A stretch of 64,000 nt of DNA, taken from positions 1 through 64,000 of the forward strand of contig NZ_JANCPR020000039.1 of assembly GCF_028657195.3 (NCBI RefSeq), given 5' to 3'. Below, piece by piece: positions 48,322-55,945 of the stretch. The notes beneath the pieces were generated by a model that worked only from the letters and a program-made list of their open reading frames with translations, had not been told where the DNA came from and ran no database searches. Numbering within the stretch: position 1 is the first letter of the stretch; each line of letters begins with the position of its first letter. This stretch comes from Streptomyces iconiensis. Its GTDB lineage: Bacteria > Actinomycetota > Actinomycetes > Streptomycetales > Streptomycetaceae. A program made the position numbers and the translations under genes.

Positions 48322-48356
48322 CGTAGCTTGATTCCTCCATCCTCGTTACAGGGGGT
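48322..48356 (+). promoter_or_regulatory. Predicted sigma-BldN-type promoter of chpH
   Basis: CGTAGC (48322-48327), 16 bases, CGTTAC (48344-48349). This matches the consensus I recall for the developmental ECF sigma factor BldN (CGTAAC, 16 bp, CGTTGA), which drives chaplin genes. The start site would be near 48356, giving a leader of about 42 bases containing a 7-bp hairpin (GCGGTCC/GGACCGC, 48357-48377) before the GGAGGAA ribosome site. Confidence 0.7.
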
Positions 48357-48397
48357 GCGGTCCTCGGCTGGGACCGCATTGCCAACAAGGAGGAATA

Positions 48398-48631
48398 ATG
48401 ATCAAGAAGGTCGTCGCCGCTGCGGCTGCCACCGGTGGTCTCCTGCTCGCCGGTGCGGGTATGGCCGTTGCTGACTCCGGCGCTCAGGGCGCGTCCATGG
48501 GTTCCCCTGGTGTGGTGTCGGGTAACACCGTCCAGGCCCCGGTTCACGTGCCGGCGAACGTCTGCGGCAACTCGATTTCCGTGATCGGTCTGCTGAACCC
48601 CGCCTTCGGCAACTCCTGCAAGAACTCGTGA
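48398..48631 (+). CDS. chpH: Short chaplin ChpH
   Basis: This 77-residue secreted amyloid-forming surfactant coats aerial hyphae. A Sec signal peptide (MIKKVVAAAAATGG..., AVA cleavage at about residue 25) leaves a 52-residue mature chaplin with GVVSGNTVQAPVHVPANVCGNSISVIGLLNPAFGNSC. The two cysteines (Cys56, Cys74) form the intramolecular disulfide of the family. GGAGGAA sits just before the ATG at 48398. A BldN-like promoter lies upstream and an 11-bp hairpin downstream. Position next to a long chaplin gene matches chpH-chpC of S. coelicolor, which supports the name. Confidence 0.95.
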   Translation: MIKKVVAAAAATGGLLLAGAGMAVADSGAQGASMGSPGVVSGNTVQAPVHVPANVCGNSISVIGLLNPAFGNSCKNS

Positions 48632-48670
48632 CATTGAGCCTCACTCGATGAGGACATGAAGCCCGGACGG

Positions 48671-48699
48671 CCCCGGAGCGCGTGCCATGCGCTCCGGGG
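48671..48699 (+). terminator. Hairpin downstream of chpH
   Basis: CCCCGGAGCGC and its complement form an 11-bp stem with a 7-base loop, 40 bases past the chpH stop. A second small hairpin (GGCACGC, loop GTGA, GCGTGCC; 48726-48743) lies before the long chaplin gene. Confidence 0.7.
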
Positions 48700-48791
48700 C
48701 TGTCGGCTTCCCGAGGGGGCGGGACGGCACGCGTGAGCGTGCCTCCCCCTTGCCGTTTCCTGGAAGATCACGCAAGGCAGGGGAAGAAAGT

Positions 48792-49703
48792 ATGCGACAG
48801 GTCACCAGACAGGGCCTGATCACCGTGGTCGCGGCGGGCGGTGTGCTCGCCGCGGGGAGCGGAACGGCGTCAGCGGACTCCAACGCGCGGGGAGGGAGCG
48901 AGCGTTCGGCCGGTGTGCTCTCGGGCAACACGGTCGAGGCACCGGTGAACGTCACGGTCAACGTCTGCGGGAACACCGTGGGCGCCGCGGGACTGCTCAA
49001 CCCGGCGGCGGGCAACGGCTGCCGGAACAGCGGCTCGGGTGGCTCCTCGCGACAGACGGACGGCCCCTCGCAACGGGCCGGCGCCCCCGGCGTCCAGGGG
49101 GGCCGAGGAGCCCACGCCAACGGCTTCGCTTCCGATTCGCCCGGCGTCGGCTCGGGCAACAACGTGCAGGTGCCGGTCGACGTACCGGTCAACGCGTGCG
49201 GCAACAGCATCGATGTCGGCGGTATCGGCAACTCGGCCACGGACAACGGTTGCGGGGAGTCGTCCGACGACGCCCCGGGCAATCCTGCTGGCCCCGGTGA
49301 CCCCGGTGACCCTGGCAGCCCCGGTGACCCCGGTGACCGGGATGACCCTGGAGAGCCGAACGAGCCCACCGAGCCGGGCAACCCACCGCAGGACGAGCCC
49401 GGGGAGCCGGGGGAGCCCGGGGAGTCGGGCGGTCCGGGACAGCCTGGGGAACCGGGCGTCCATGAGGGGCCGGACGGTCCCTGGTCGGCGGAGCAGCCCG
49501 GCAGCTCGGGTGAGGTGCGCGGCGAGTCCCAGCCAGAGGCGGCGCCGACGCAGGCGGCGCCCGTGGCGCGGGCGCACCAGGCGCCGGCCGAGCTGGCCGA
49601 GACGGGCGGCTCGGGACTCGGTGTCCTCGGGACCGCGGGGGCCGGGATGCTGGTCGGCGGTTACGTGCTCTACCGGCGTTCACGCGTCGTGGCACGCCCC
49701 TGA
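48792..49703 (+). CDS. chpC: Long, sortase-anchored chaplin with collagen-like stalk
   Basis: This 303-residue cell-wall-anchored chaplin has a signal peptide (to about residue 28) and two chaplin domains with cysteine pairs Cys59/Cys77 (VLSGNTVEAPVNVTVNVCGN...GNGC) and Cys136/Cys154 (GVGSGNNVQVPVDVPVNACGN...DNGC). An extended stalk of about 100 residues rich in GDP, GEP and GSP triplets (about 163-235) and a sorting signal follow: LAETG at 268-272, a hydrophobic helix and YRRSR. LAxTG is the class E sortase motif of Streptomyces long chaplins. The collagen-like stalk makes it longer than the ChpA-C proteins I remember. The ATG at 48792 follows GGGGAAG. The symbol is given by synteny with chpH-chpC, so treat it as provisional. 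Confidence 0.9.
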   Translation: MRQVTRQGLITVVAAGGVLAAGSGTASADSNARGGSERSAGVLSGNTVEAPVNVTVNVCGNTVGAAGLLNPAAGNGCRNSGSGGSSRQTDGPSQRAGAPGVQGGRGAHANGFASDSPGVGSGNNVQVPVDVPVNACGNSIDVGGIGNSATDNGCGESSDDAPGNPAGPGDPGDPGSPGDPGDRDDPGEPNEPTEPGNPPQDEPGEPGEPGESGGPGQPGEPGVHEGPDGPWSAEQPGSSGEVRGESQPEAAPTQAAPVARAHQAPAELAETGGSGLGVLGTAGAGMLVGGYVLYRRSRVVARP

Positions 49704-49862
49704 CGCCACCGAGCGCGCGCCACGCGCCGCGCCGCTCCGTACCGCCCCGACCCGCTCCGTACCGCCACGAGGTACCGAGGTCGCTCCGAGGTACCTCCAC
49801 GAGCATCGGCCGTCAGGCGGTCGATGCTGGGAGTACGAGTTGGGGCGGGGCCGTACAAGCAG

Positions 49863-49900
49863 GACGGAGCGGGTCCCGTACTCACGGGACCCGCTCCGTC
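49863..49900. terminator. Bidirectional hairpin after the long chaplin gene
   Basis: A perfect 17-bp inverted repeat with loop ACTC lies between the chaplin stop (49703) and the convergent DUF5703 gene end (49925). Confidence 0.85.
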
Positions 49901-49924
49901 GCTTCCGGCGGCATGCGCCGGGTC

Positions 49925-50113
49925 TCACCAGGTGGCGCTCAGCTGACGGATGATCCGGCGCCGCAATCGCACGCGGCGGCTGCCGTCCGGCAGCAGCCGC
50001 AGCCGGGCCAGCTCCCACTGCCCGTACTCGGCGTGATCGGTCAGCAGTTGGGTCGCGGCCCTGCGTGAGACCCCGCGAGGGACATACACATCGCGAAATT
50101 CGTATTCCGGCAT
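49925..50113 (-). CDS. DUF5703 small conserved protein
   Basis: This 62-residue protein of the Streptomyces DUF5703 family begins MPEYEFRDVYVPRGVSRRAATQLLTDHAEYGQWE and ends with a basic RRVRLRRRIIRQ helix before SATW. The sequence is highly conserved across the genus as I remember it, yet no function is known. It lacks Cys and membrane segments and is likely nucleic-acid- or membrane-surface-binding because of the Arg-rich end. It is divergent from the acidic-tailed gene, 47 bp apart, so the two start sites share a very short control region. Confidence 0.85.
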   Translation of the reverse strand: MPEYEFRDVYVPRGVSRRAATQLLTDHAEYGQWELARLRLLPDGSRRVRLRRRIIRQLSATW

Positions 50114-50160
50114 CTCATCTATTGTGCGTGCAGTGCCTGTCTGCGGATAGCGTCTGCACT

Positions 50161-51030
50161 ATGTCTGATGCTGCGCAGCCCACCGCTGCCGACGTACGCG
50201 CCGCCGCCGAGGCGGTCAAAGCCGCTCTGGACCGGCACCTTGAAGCGGTCGAGCGACGGGCGGGGGAGTCCTTGGCGCCTGCCGGAGCGAGCTCCGGCGC
50301 CGGCGAGGGGGCCGCCGCGACGGACACCGCCGCGCTCGACGCGGCGGTCTACGCCGCGTTCGACGAGCTGGCAGGGGCCGGTGAGACCTACGACGAGCTG
50401 TTGTACGAGCTCTATGACGAAGTCACGCCCTTCGAGATCCCCGGAAGCGATTCCCTCCCCGCCTACGAGGGGCCCGAAGCGCCCCATGCGCTCAGCGTGC
50501 TGATCCGCAGGGACTACACCATCTCCGAACCGCAGCGCCTGCTCGCGCAGGCCGAACGCGTCACGGAGCTGGACCCGGACTCCGCGGACGACCACGACGG
50601 CGTCGACGGCCCGTCCGCCGGGAGCAGCGTGCACGCTGCGCTGGGCGTGCTCTTCGGGGAGTACGAGCCCGACGAGATCGCCACCCGGCACAAGGAGTTC
50701 GGGCTGGAGGAGGGCGACTCCACCCTGTGGGTCTCGGCCGGAGACGAGCCGAGCGAACCGGGTGAGTGGCTGTCGGCCCCCTTCGAACAGGCGGACCCGC
50801 AAAGGGTGGTCTGCCGCTTCGACGTCAGCTCCATCTTCGACGACGTGGACCTGCTTCCGGCGGAGCAGCTGGACGACGACGAGCTGGAGGAAGAGGAGGC
50901 CGACGAGTCCGAGGAGCTGGCGGACGACGAGGAGGCCGAAGACGAGGACGCCGAGGAGGAAGAGGACGAGGAGGAAGAGGACGAGACGGAGGACGAGAGC
51001 GACGGGGAGCGCGGTACCCGCGTCCGCTAG
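50161..51030 (+). CDS. Conserved protein with long acidic tail
   Basis: This 289-residue cytoplasmic protein's first 230 residues are a folded-looking region (VRAAAEAVKAALDRHLEAVERRAGE helix; ALSVLIRRDYTISEPQRLLAQAERV; VHAALGVLFGEYEPDEIATRHKEFGLEEGDSTLWV). The last 60 residues are almost only Glu and Asp (EEEEDEEEEDETEDE). No known domain is recognised; homologues occupy this place near chpC in other Streptomyces, as far as I recall. No Shine-Dalgarno is seen before the ATG at 50161; with GATAGCG 12 bases upstream the transcript could be leaderless. The acidic tail suggests a DNA mimic, chaperone or protein-protein role, purely inferred. The 286-bp gap to the convergent helicase gene shows nothing definite. 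Confidence 0.7.
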   Translation: MSDAAQPTAADVRAAAEAVKAALDRHLEAVERRAGESLAPAGASSGAGEGAAATDTAALDAAVYAAFDELAGAGETYDELLYELYDEVTPFEIPGSDSLPAYEGPEAPHALSVLIRRDYTISEPQRLLAQAERVTELDPDSADDHDGVDGPSAGSSVHAALGVLFGEYEPDEIATRHKEFGLEEGDSTLWVSAGDEPSEPGEWLSAPFEQADPQRVVCRFDVSSIFDDVDLLPAEQLDDDELEEEEADESEELADDEEAEDEDAEEEEDEEEEDETEDESDGERGTRVR

Positions 51031-51316
51031 GGCCCTAAAAGCGGGCTCGTTCGGCGAGACTGGTCCCGACCGCCCGGCGGTGTGGCAGCGCCCAACGCAC
51101 TGTCGCACCGCCGGACTTGGCTGTACGCCTCCGGGTTCTCCGCGCCTGCCGCGTCCCTCCCCCGGGGGCTTCTTTGCTGCCGAGCGAGGGGGCGTTGGGC
51201 AGGTGGGTTGTCCACGCGGACTCGCGCCCGGCCTTTGCGTGGACCCCGGCGGCGTCCCCGGAGCATGTGCCGGCCGGGCCCCAGGACCGGTCTCATCGGG
51301 GATCCTGTACGCCCGC

Positions 51317-53491
51317 CTACTCAGCCCCGGCTTCGGCTCCTCCTTCCGCCGGTGCGGCGGCCCTGAGGGCCTCGGCGGCCTCGGCTGCCTCGGCCGCGCG
51401 TGCCGATTCGGTCAGGAGGGTGCGCAGCCGTGTGACCCGTTCCGGGGCGGTCACCGAGGTGACCGCGCGGGGCAGCGCCTCGCCCGCGCCCTGCACCACC
51501 GAGAGGTGCCGTTCGCCGCGGCTGAACGCGGTGTAGATCCACTCGCGGGACAGCACGTCACCCGCGTCGCCCGGCAGCACGACGACGGCCGCGGGCCAGC
51601 GTGCGCCGGCGGCCTGGTGGGCGGTGACGGCCCAGCCGTGGCGCACGGTCTCTGTGGCCTTCTCGGGCGGCACGGTCACCGTCTTGCCCGCGCAGTCCAG
51701 ATGGAGCCCCGTCTCGTCTGCGGAGGCGACGGTGCCCAGGGTGGTGCGGCCGGGTGCGGGGGAGTGGGCCACCCGGTCACCGGGGTCGAAGCCGCCGAAG
51801 CGGCCGGGGCCCGGATTGAGCCGTTCCTTGAGCGCGGCGTTCAGCGCGCGGGTGCCTGCTGCGCCGCCGTGTCCCGGCGTGATCACCTGGGTCCAGGCCG
51901 TCGGGACGCCGATCGCGCGGGGCACGGAGTCGGCGACGAGCTGCACCGTCCGGTGCACCGCCTCGCCCGGATCGCCCACGGGGACGATCACGACCTCCTT
52001 GCCGGGCGCCGCGACCTCGTTCAGTTCGCCGATGCCGATGCCGGAGACCAGCTCGCCAACCGGCCCCGGGTCAGGAGTACGGGATGCGACGTGCGGGCAC
52101 ACGCGGGCGGCCATCACGTCCGTGAAGACCTGCCCCGGGCCTGCCGATCCGAGCACTCCGGGGTCGCCGCTGAGTACGAGGCGGGCGCCGTCAGGGAGCG
52201 ATTCGAGGAGCACGGCCGCGGTCTCTGCTTCGAGTTGGGGCGCGTCACAGACGGCGAGCAGGTCGAGGGCCAGGGTGCCGTCCTCGTCGAGCCCGGGGCC
52301 CTCGGCACCCGACAGCAGTCCGGTGAGGGTCGCGACGGGCATGCCGTCGGGCTCCGGCGCCGGGGAACCGGCCGCCGCGGGCCCGGAACCGGACTCGGGG
52401 CCGCCGTGCCCCGCGTCCGGCCCGGAGCCGGACGCGGAGTCAGTCCCTGAGCCGGGCCCCGGGGCGGAGCCCAGGAGCTGCGCGAGGCGGGCGCGGCCGT
52501 TGTCGGTGTGGGCCGTGAGCCAGGCGCGCAGACCGAGGGCGCGTGCTGCCGCGACGAGTGCCACGGGTTCGGCGCGTGCGGCCTCACCGCCCGTATGAGT
52601 GACCAGGCCATGCTGCGAGACCGCGCGGATCAGCTCGCCCGCCGAGGGCGAGGGCGCCGCCGTCGCGGCTGCGGCCCAGTCGGCGGACGAGGGGGGCGCC
52701 GGCGGCGCGCTCTCCGGTGCCTCGGGGCCCTCCGCGGGCTCCGCCGGCAGTTCGGCGCCGGGAGGCGTGAAGGTGCTGGTGACACGGGACAGGCCGTCGG
52801 CGAGGCTCTCTTCCGCGAGGGCATAGCGGTCCAGGCCCACCAGGACCTTCACGGGGCGCTCCTGCTCCTCCTCCTCGCCGCTCTCGTCCATGGCGGAGGC
52901 GACGGGGCCCGCGTCGAGTGCGTCCTCGAAGACCAGTGCCGCACCCGCGTCGACGGCGCCGCGCACGGCCTCCTCCGGGTCGGTCACGGAGTGCTGGGAC
53001 AGGCCCTTGCCCAGCGCCGCGGGGTCCAGGACCGTGTGCCCGCTCAGCGCGGCGCGCTCCAGCAGCCACACGACAAGCGCCTCGGTCCTGCGCGGGTCGT
53101 CAGGCGCCGCCTCGTCACCCAGCAGCGCACGGGCGAACCCGTCAGCCTGCGGGGGGCGTACGCCCGTGACCGTGAGGAGCTGCCAGGGGTCGCCGCGCAG
53201 CACCTCGGCGGCGCCGTCACCCAGCGCCTCGACCACGCGCTGTCCGAGCGCCTCGGGTGCGCCGCCCTCGGTGAGGAGCGCGCGCACCTCGGCCGGAACC
53301 GCCACGGGCCCTCCGGCACCTGGCGTCCCGGCTCCCGGTCCTGCGCCCGGTGCCGGGCGCGGTGCGGGCGCGGTTCTGGCGGGGGGCGCGGTCTGGCGTG
53401 CGGGGTCGGAGAAGAAGGAGGCAGCGGGGCGCTCGCCGCTCTCCACCGCGCGGACGGCCGCGAGGAGTTCGGCTGCCTTGTCGTTCGTCAC
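51317..53491 (-). CDS. RecD-like helicase-fold protein with degenerate Walker A
   Basis: This 724-residue protein has an organisation like RecD2: a helix-hairpin-helix-type N-terminal part (about 65-130, VEALGDGAAEVLRGDPWQLLTVTGVRPPQADGFARALLG), then two RecA-like domains. The C-terminal UvrD_C_2 motifs are clear (GWAVTAHQAAGARWPAAVVVLP, LSREWIYTAFSRGERHLSVV). The first RecA domain has HTGGEAARAEPVAL where the Walker A GxGKT should be, so ATP hydrolysis by the normal mechanism is not expected. Two Gly/Ser/Pro low-complexity inserts (about 245-285, 345-390) are present. The GTG start overlaps the aldo/keto reductase stop (GTGA), so the two are co-translated. It may be a structural DNA-binding derivative of a helicase. 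Confidence 0.78.
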   Translation of the reverse strand: MTNDKAAELLAAVRAVESGERPAASFFSDPARQTAPPARTAPAPRPAPGAGPGAGTPGAGGPVAVPAEVRALLTEGGAPEALGQRVVEALGDGAAEVLRGDPWQLLTVTGVRPPQADGFARALLGDEAAPDDPRRTEALVVWLLERAALSGHTVLDPAALGKGLSQHSVTDPEEAVRGAVDAGAALVFEDALDAGPVASAMDESGEEEEQERPVKVLVGLDRYALAEESLADGLSRVTSTFTPPGAELPAEPAEGPEAPESAPPAPPSSADWAAAATAAPSPSAGELIRAVSQHGLVTHTGGEAARAEPVALVAAARALGLRAWLTAHTDNGRARLAQLLGSAPGPGSGTDSASGSGPDAGHGGPESGSGPAAAGSPAPEPDGMPVATLTGLLSGAEGPGLDEDGTLALDLLAVCDAPQLEAETAAVLLESLPDGARLVLSGDPGVLGSAGPGQVFTDVMAARVCPHVASRTPDPGPVGELVSGIGIGELNEVAAPGKEVVIVPVGDPGEAVHRTVQLVADSVPRAIGVPTAWTQVITPGHGGAAGTRALNAALKERLNPGPGRFGGFDPGDRVAHSPAPGRTTLGTVASADETGLHLDCAGKTVTVPPEKATETVRHGWAVTAHQAAGARWPAAVVVLPGDAGDVLSREWIYTAFSRGERHLSVVQGAGEALPRAVTSVTAPERVTRLRTLLTESARAAEAAEAAEALRAAAPAEGGAEAGAE

Positions 53492-54519
53492 AGCTCGCTC
53501 CAGTCATGGTCGGGGTAGCGGTGCAAGGGCGCCGACACATCGTCCAGCGCCTCGCGGATTTCTTCGGGAAGACTAAGGCCCTCCACTGACAAAGCCGCCG
53601 CGAGCTGCTGTGATGTCCGCGCGCCGACGAGCGGAGCGACCACGCCAGGGCGGTCGCGCACCCATGCGAGCGCCACCTGGAGCGGCGGCAGCGCGAGCCC
53701 GTCGGCCGCTATGGCCACCGCGTCGACGATCCGGCTGGCCGGCTCGTCGAGATACGGCTCGACGAACATCGCCAGCCGGTCGGAGTCGGCGCGTGATCCG
53801 GCGGGCGGCGGACCCGGCTGCCGGTACTTGCCTGTGAGGACGCCACGGCCGAGCGGCGAGGACGGCAGGAGTCCGATGCCCAGGTCGAGTGCGGCCGGCA
53901 GCACCTCGCGCTCGATGCCGCGCTGGAGCAGGCTGTACTCCATCTGTGCGCTGGCCAGCCGCGCCCGCGGCCCCGAGGAGGCGAGCTGCCAGGTCGCGGC
54001 CTTGGCGAGTTGCCAGCCCGAGAAGCTGGCGACACCCGCGTACCTGGCCCTGCCGCTGCTGACGGCCGTGTCGAGTGCCTGGAGGGTCTCGTCCGTCGGC
54101 GTCGCCGGGTCGAAGGCGTGCAGCTGCCACAGGTCCACGTGGTCCGTGCCCAGCCGTTCCAGCGAGGCGTCGAGCGCCGCGAGGAGGTGGCCACGGGAGC
54201 AGTCGAGCCTGCGGTCGGGGTCGGGCACGCTGCCGGCCTTTGTCGCGATCACGAGATCGCGGCGCGGCACCAGGTTGTCGAGCAGGCGCCCCAGCAGGTA
54301 TTCGGCCTCGCCGTCGCCGTACACGTCGGCCGTGTCCACGAGCGTGCCGCCCGCCTCCCAGAACGTCTTGAGCTGGTCGGCCGCATTCTCTTCGTGCTCT
54401 TCGTGCCGTCCGTACTGCCCCGCCGAGGCGTGCTCCCCGCTCCCGCGCGCCCAATTGAGGGTGCCCAGTCCGATCCGGGATACGCGCAGGCCAGTGTGGC
54501 CGAGGTGCCTTAGCTCCAT
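53488..54519 (-). CDS. Aldo/keto reductase
   Basis: This 343-residue NADPH-dependent (alpha/beta)8 reductase has a complete tetrad: Asp in TLVDTADVYGDGEAE, Tyr in VYGDG, Lys in VIATKAGS and His in DLWQLHAFDP. The N-terminus ELRHLGHTGLRVSRIGLGTLNWARG is family-typical, with a short polar insertion (GRHEEHEENAAD) at about 38-49. The C-terminal NADPH-binding RTSQQLAAAL is present. It is first in a two-gene operon, its stop overlapping the RecD-like gene start. The physiological carbonyl substrate is not deducible. Divergent to the F420 oxidoreductase gene. Confidence 0.92.
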   Translation of the reverse strand: MELRHLGHTGLRVSRIGLGTLNWARGSGEHASAGQYGRHEEHEENAADQLKTFWEAGGTLVDTADVYGDGEAEYLLGRLLDNLVPRRDLVIATKAGSVPDPDRRLDCSRGHLLAALDASLERLGTDHVDLWQLHAFDPATPTDETLQALDTAVSSGRARYAGVASFSGWQLAKAATWQLASSGPRARLASAQMEYSLLQRGIEREVLPAALDLGIGLLPSSPLGRGVLTGKYRQPGPPPAGSRADSDRLAMFVEPYLDEPASRIVDAVAIAADGLALPPLQVALAWVRDRPGVVAPLVGARTSQQLAAALSVEGLSLPEEIREALDDVSAPLHRYPDHDWSEL

Positions 54520-54570
54520 GGGCGTTGAGCGTACTTGCGACGGGCGCTAGAGTCCGTGGGGTCAGGGACA

Positions 54571-54584
54571 TTACTGATCAGTAA
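54571..54584. promoter_or_regulatory. Perfect palindrome, TetR-type operator candidate
   Basis: TTACTGATCAGTAA is a perfect 14-bp palindrome, directly before the GGGGAG ribosome site of the F420 oxidoreductase gene and 52 bases from the divergent reductase start. No TetR gene is adjacent. Confidence 0.6.
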
Positions 54585-54599
54585 GGGGAGTGGGCGCGG

Positions 54600-55661
54600 A
54601 TGGGGATGCGATTGGGCATCAACCTCGGCTACTGGGGTGCCGGGATGGACGCGGACAACCTCGCCGTCGCACAGGAGGCCGACAGGCTCGGCTATGACGT
54701 CTGCTGGGCGGCCGAGGCGTACGGTTCCGACGCCGCGACCGTCCTCACCTGGGTGGCAGCGCACACGGAGCGCATCGACGTCGCTTCCGGGATCTTCCAG
54801 ATCCCGGCGCGTACCCCCGCGATGACGGCGATGACCGCCGCCACGCTCGACTCGCTCTCGGGCGGGCGCTTCCGGCTCGGCCTCGGCGTCTCGGGGCCGC
54901 AGGTTTCCGAGGGCTGGTACGGCGTCAAGTTCGACAAACCCCTCGCGCGCACCCGCGAGTACGTCGAGATCATCCGCAAGGCGATGTCCCGCGAGCGCCT
55001 CACCCATGAGGGGCAGCACTGGACGCTGCCGCTGCCCGGCGGTCCCGGGAAGCCGATCAAGCTGACCGTGCACCCGGAGCGCGAGGAGATCCCGCTCTAC
55101 ATCGCCGCCATCGGCCCCAAGAACCTGGAGCAGACGGGCGAGATCGCCAACGGAGTTCTCCTGGTCTTCTTCTCGCCCGAGCACGCCGAGGACACCACGC
55201 TCCAGTACCTGCGCCAGGGCCGTGCGACGGCGGGCAGGACGCTGGACGGCTTCGACGTCTGCCCCACCGTTCCCATGGCCGTCGGCGACGACATCGAGGC
55301 GCTCGCCGACCTGTTCCGCCCGTACACCGCCCTCTACGTGGGCGGCATGGGCAGCCGTAAGCAGAACTTCTACAACAAGCTCGCGCAGCGCATGGGCTAC
55401 GAGAAGGAAGCCGCGGAGATCCAGGAGAAGTACTTGGCGGGCGACAAGGAGGGCGCGGCGGCGGCCGTGCCCCTCGAACTGATCGACTCCACCACCCTGA
55501 TCGGTCCTGTCGACCGCATCGCCGACCGTATGCGGGCCTACGCGGACGCCGGGGTGACCACGCTCTCGCTCGCTCCCGCCGGATTCACCCGGGACGAGCG
55601 GCTGAGCAGCCTGCGTGCGGGAGTTGAGGCGCTGGAGCGGGCCGGGCTCGCGACCGCTTGA
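54600..55661 (+). CDS. LLM-class F420-dependent oxidoreductase
   Basis: This 353-residue luciferase-like monooxygenase-fold protein uses F420 rather than FMN in this subfamily: MRLGINLGYWG opening, AQEADRLGYDVCWAAEAYGSDAATVLTWVA, SGIFQIPARTPAMTAMTAATLDSLSGGRFRLGLGVSGPQ. The ATG at 54600 follows GGGGAGTG; an ATG six bases later is an equal alternative. Homologues reduce or oxidise small molecules with F420H2 and are abundant in mycobacteria and Streptomyces. A 14-bp palindrome at the promoter suggests TetR-type control. The stop codon lies inside a fourfold 11-bp tandem repeat. Confidence 0.9.
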   Translation: MGMRLGINLGYWGAGMDADNLAVAQEADRLGYDVCWAAEAYGSDAATVLTWVAAHTERIDVASGIFQIPARTPAMTAMTAATLDSLSGGRFRLGLGVSGPQVSEGWYGVKFDKPLARTREYVEIIRKAMSRERLTHEGQHWTLPLPGGPGKPIKLTVHPEREEIPLYIAAIGPKNLEQTGEIANGVLLVFFSPEHAEDTTLQYLRQGRATAGRTLDGFDVCPTVPMAVGDDIEALADLFRPYTALYVGGMGSRKQNFYNKLAQRMGYEKEAAEIQEKYLAGDKEGAAAAVPLELIDSTTLIGPVDRIADRMRAYADAGVTTLSLAPAGFTRDERLSSLRAGVEALERAGLATA

Positions 55662-55697
55662 GCACCGCTTGAGCACTGCGTGAGCATCGCTTGAGCG
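55654..55697 (+). repeat. Four 11-bp tandem repeats at the oxidoreductase stop
   Basis: CCGCTTGAGCA, CCGCTTGAGCA, CTGCGTGAGCA, TCGCTTGAGCG run consecutively. The TGA in the first copy is the stop codon, and each later copy carries a TGA in a shifted frame. Confidence 0.75.
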
Positions 55698-55736
55698 CTC
55701 CGTAGCGGGTGGGGCCGGGCGGCCCCGGACATGCCT

Positions 55737-55779
55737 ACGGCCGTGGTGGGGGCTCGGGGGTCATCCCCGCCACGGCCGT
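55737..55779 (+). terminator. Terminator of the F420 oxidoreductase gene
   Basis: ACGGCCGTGG pairs with CCACGGCCGT, extended inward by G/C runs, 75 bases past the stop. Confidence 0.65.
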
Positions 55780-55945
55780 TACGGAGCACAACGCGCCGCC
55801 CGCCTCCGCGTTACGCGGGCGGCCACGCGCTCCTCCTTCGTTCGGCGCAGATCGCTTCCCCACCCGTTGCCCGTTCGCGCACGCGGTACTTGACTCTTCC
55901 TTTGCGGATGTCATGCCTCGCGTATGTCGCACGGAGGTGGCAGTG

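Noticed and set aside
46700..48634. 644-codon minus-strand frame over the M20 peptidase and chpH
   Set aside because: It crosses a complete M20 gene, an intergenic region and a chaplin gene and shows no family pattern.
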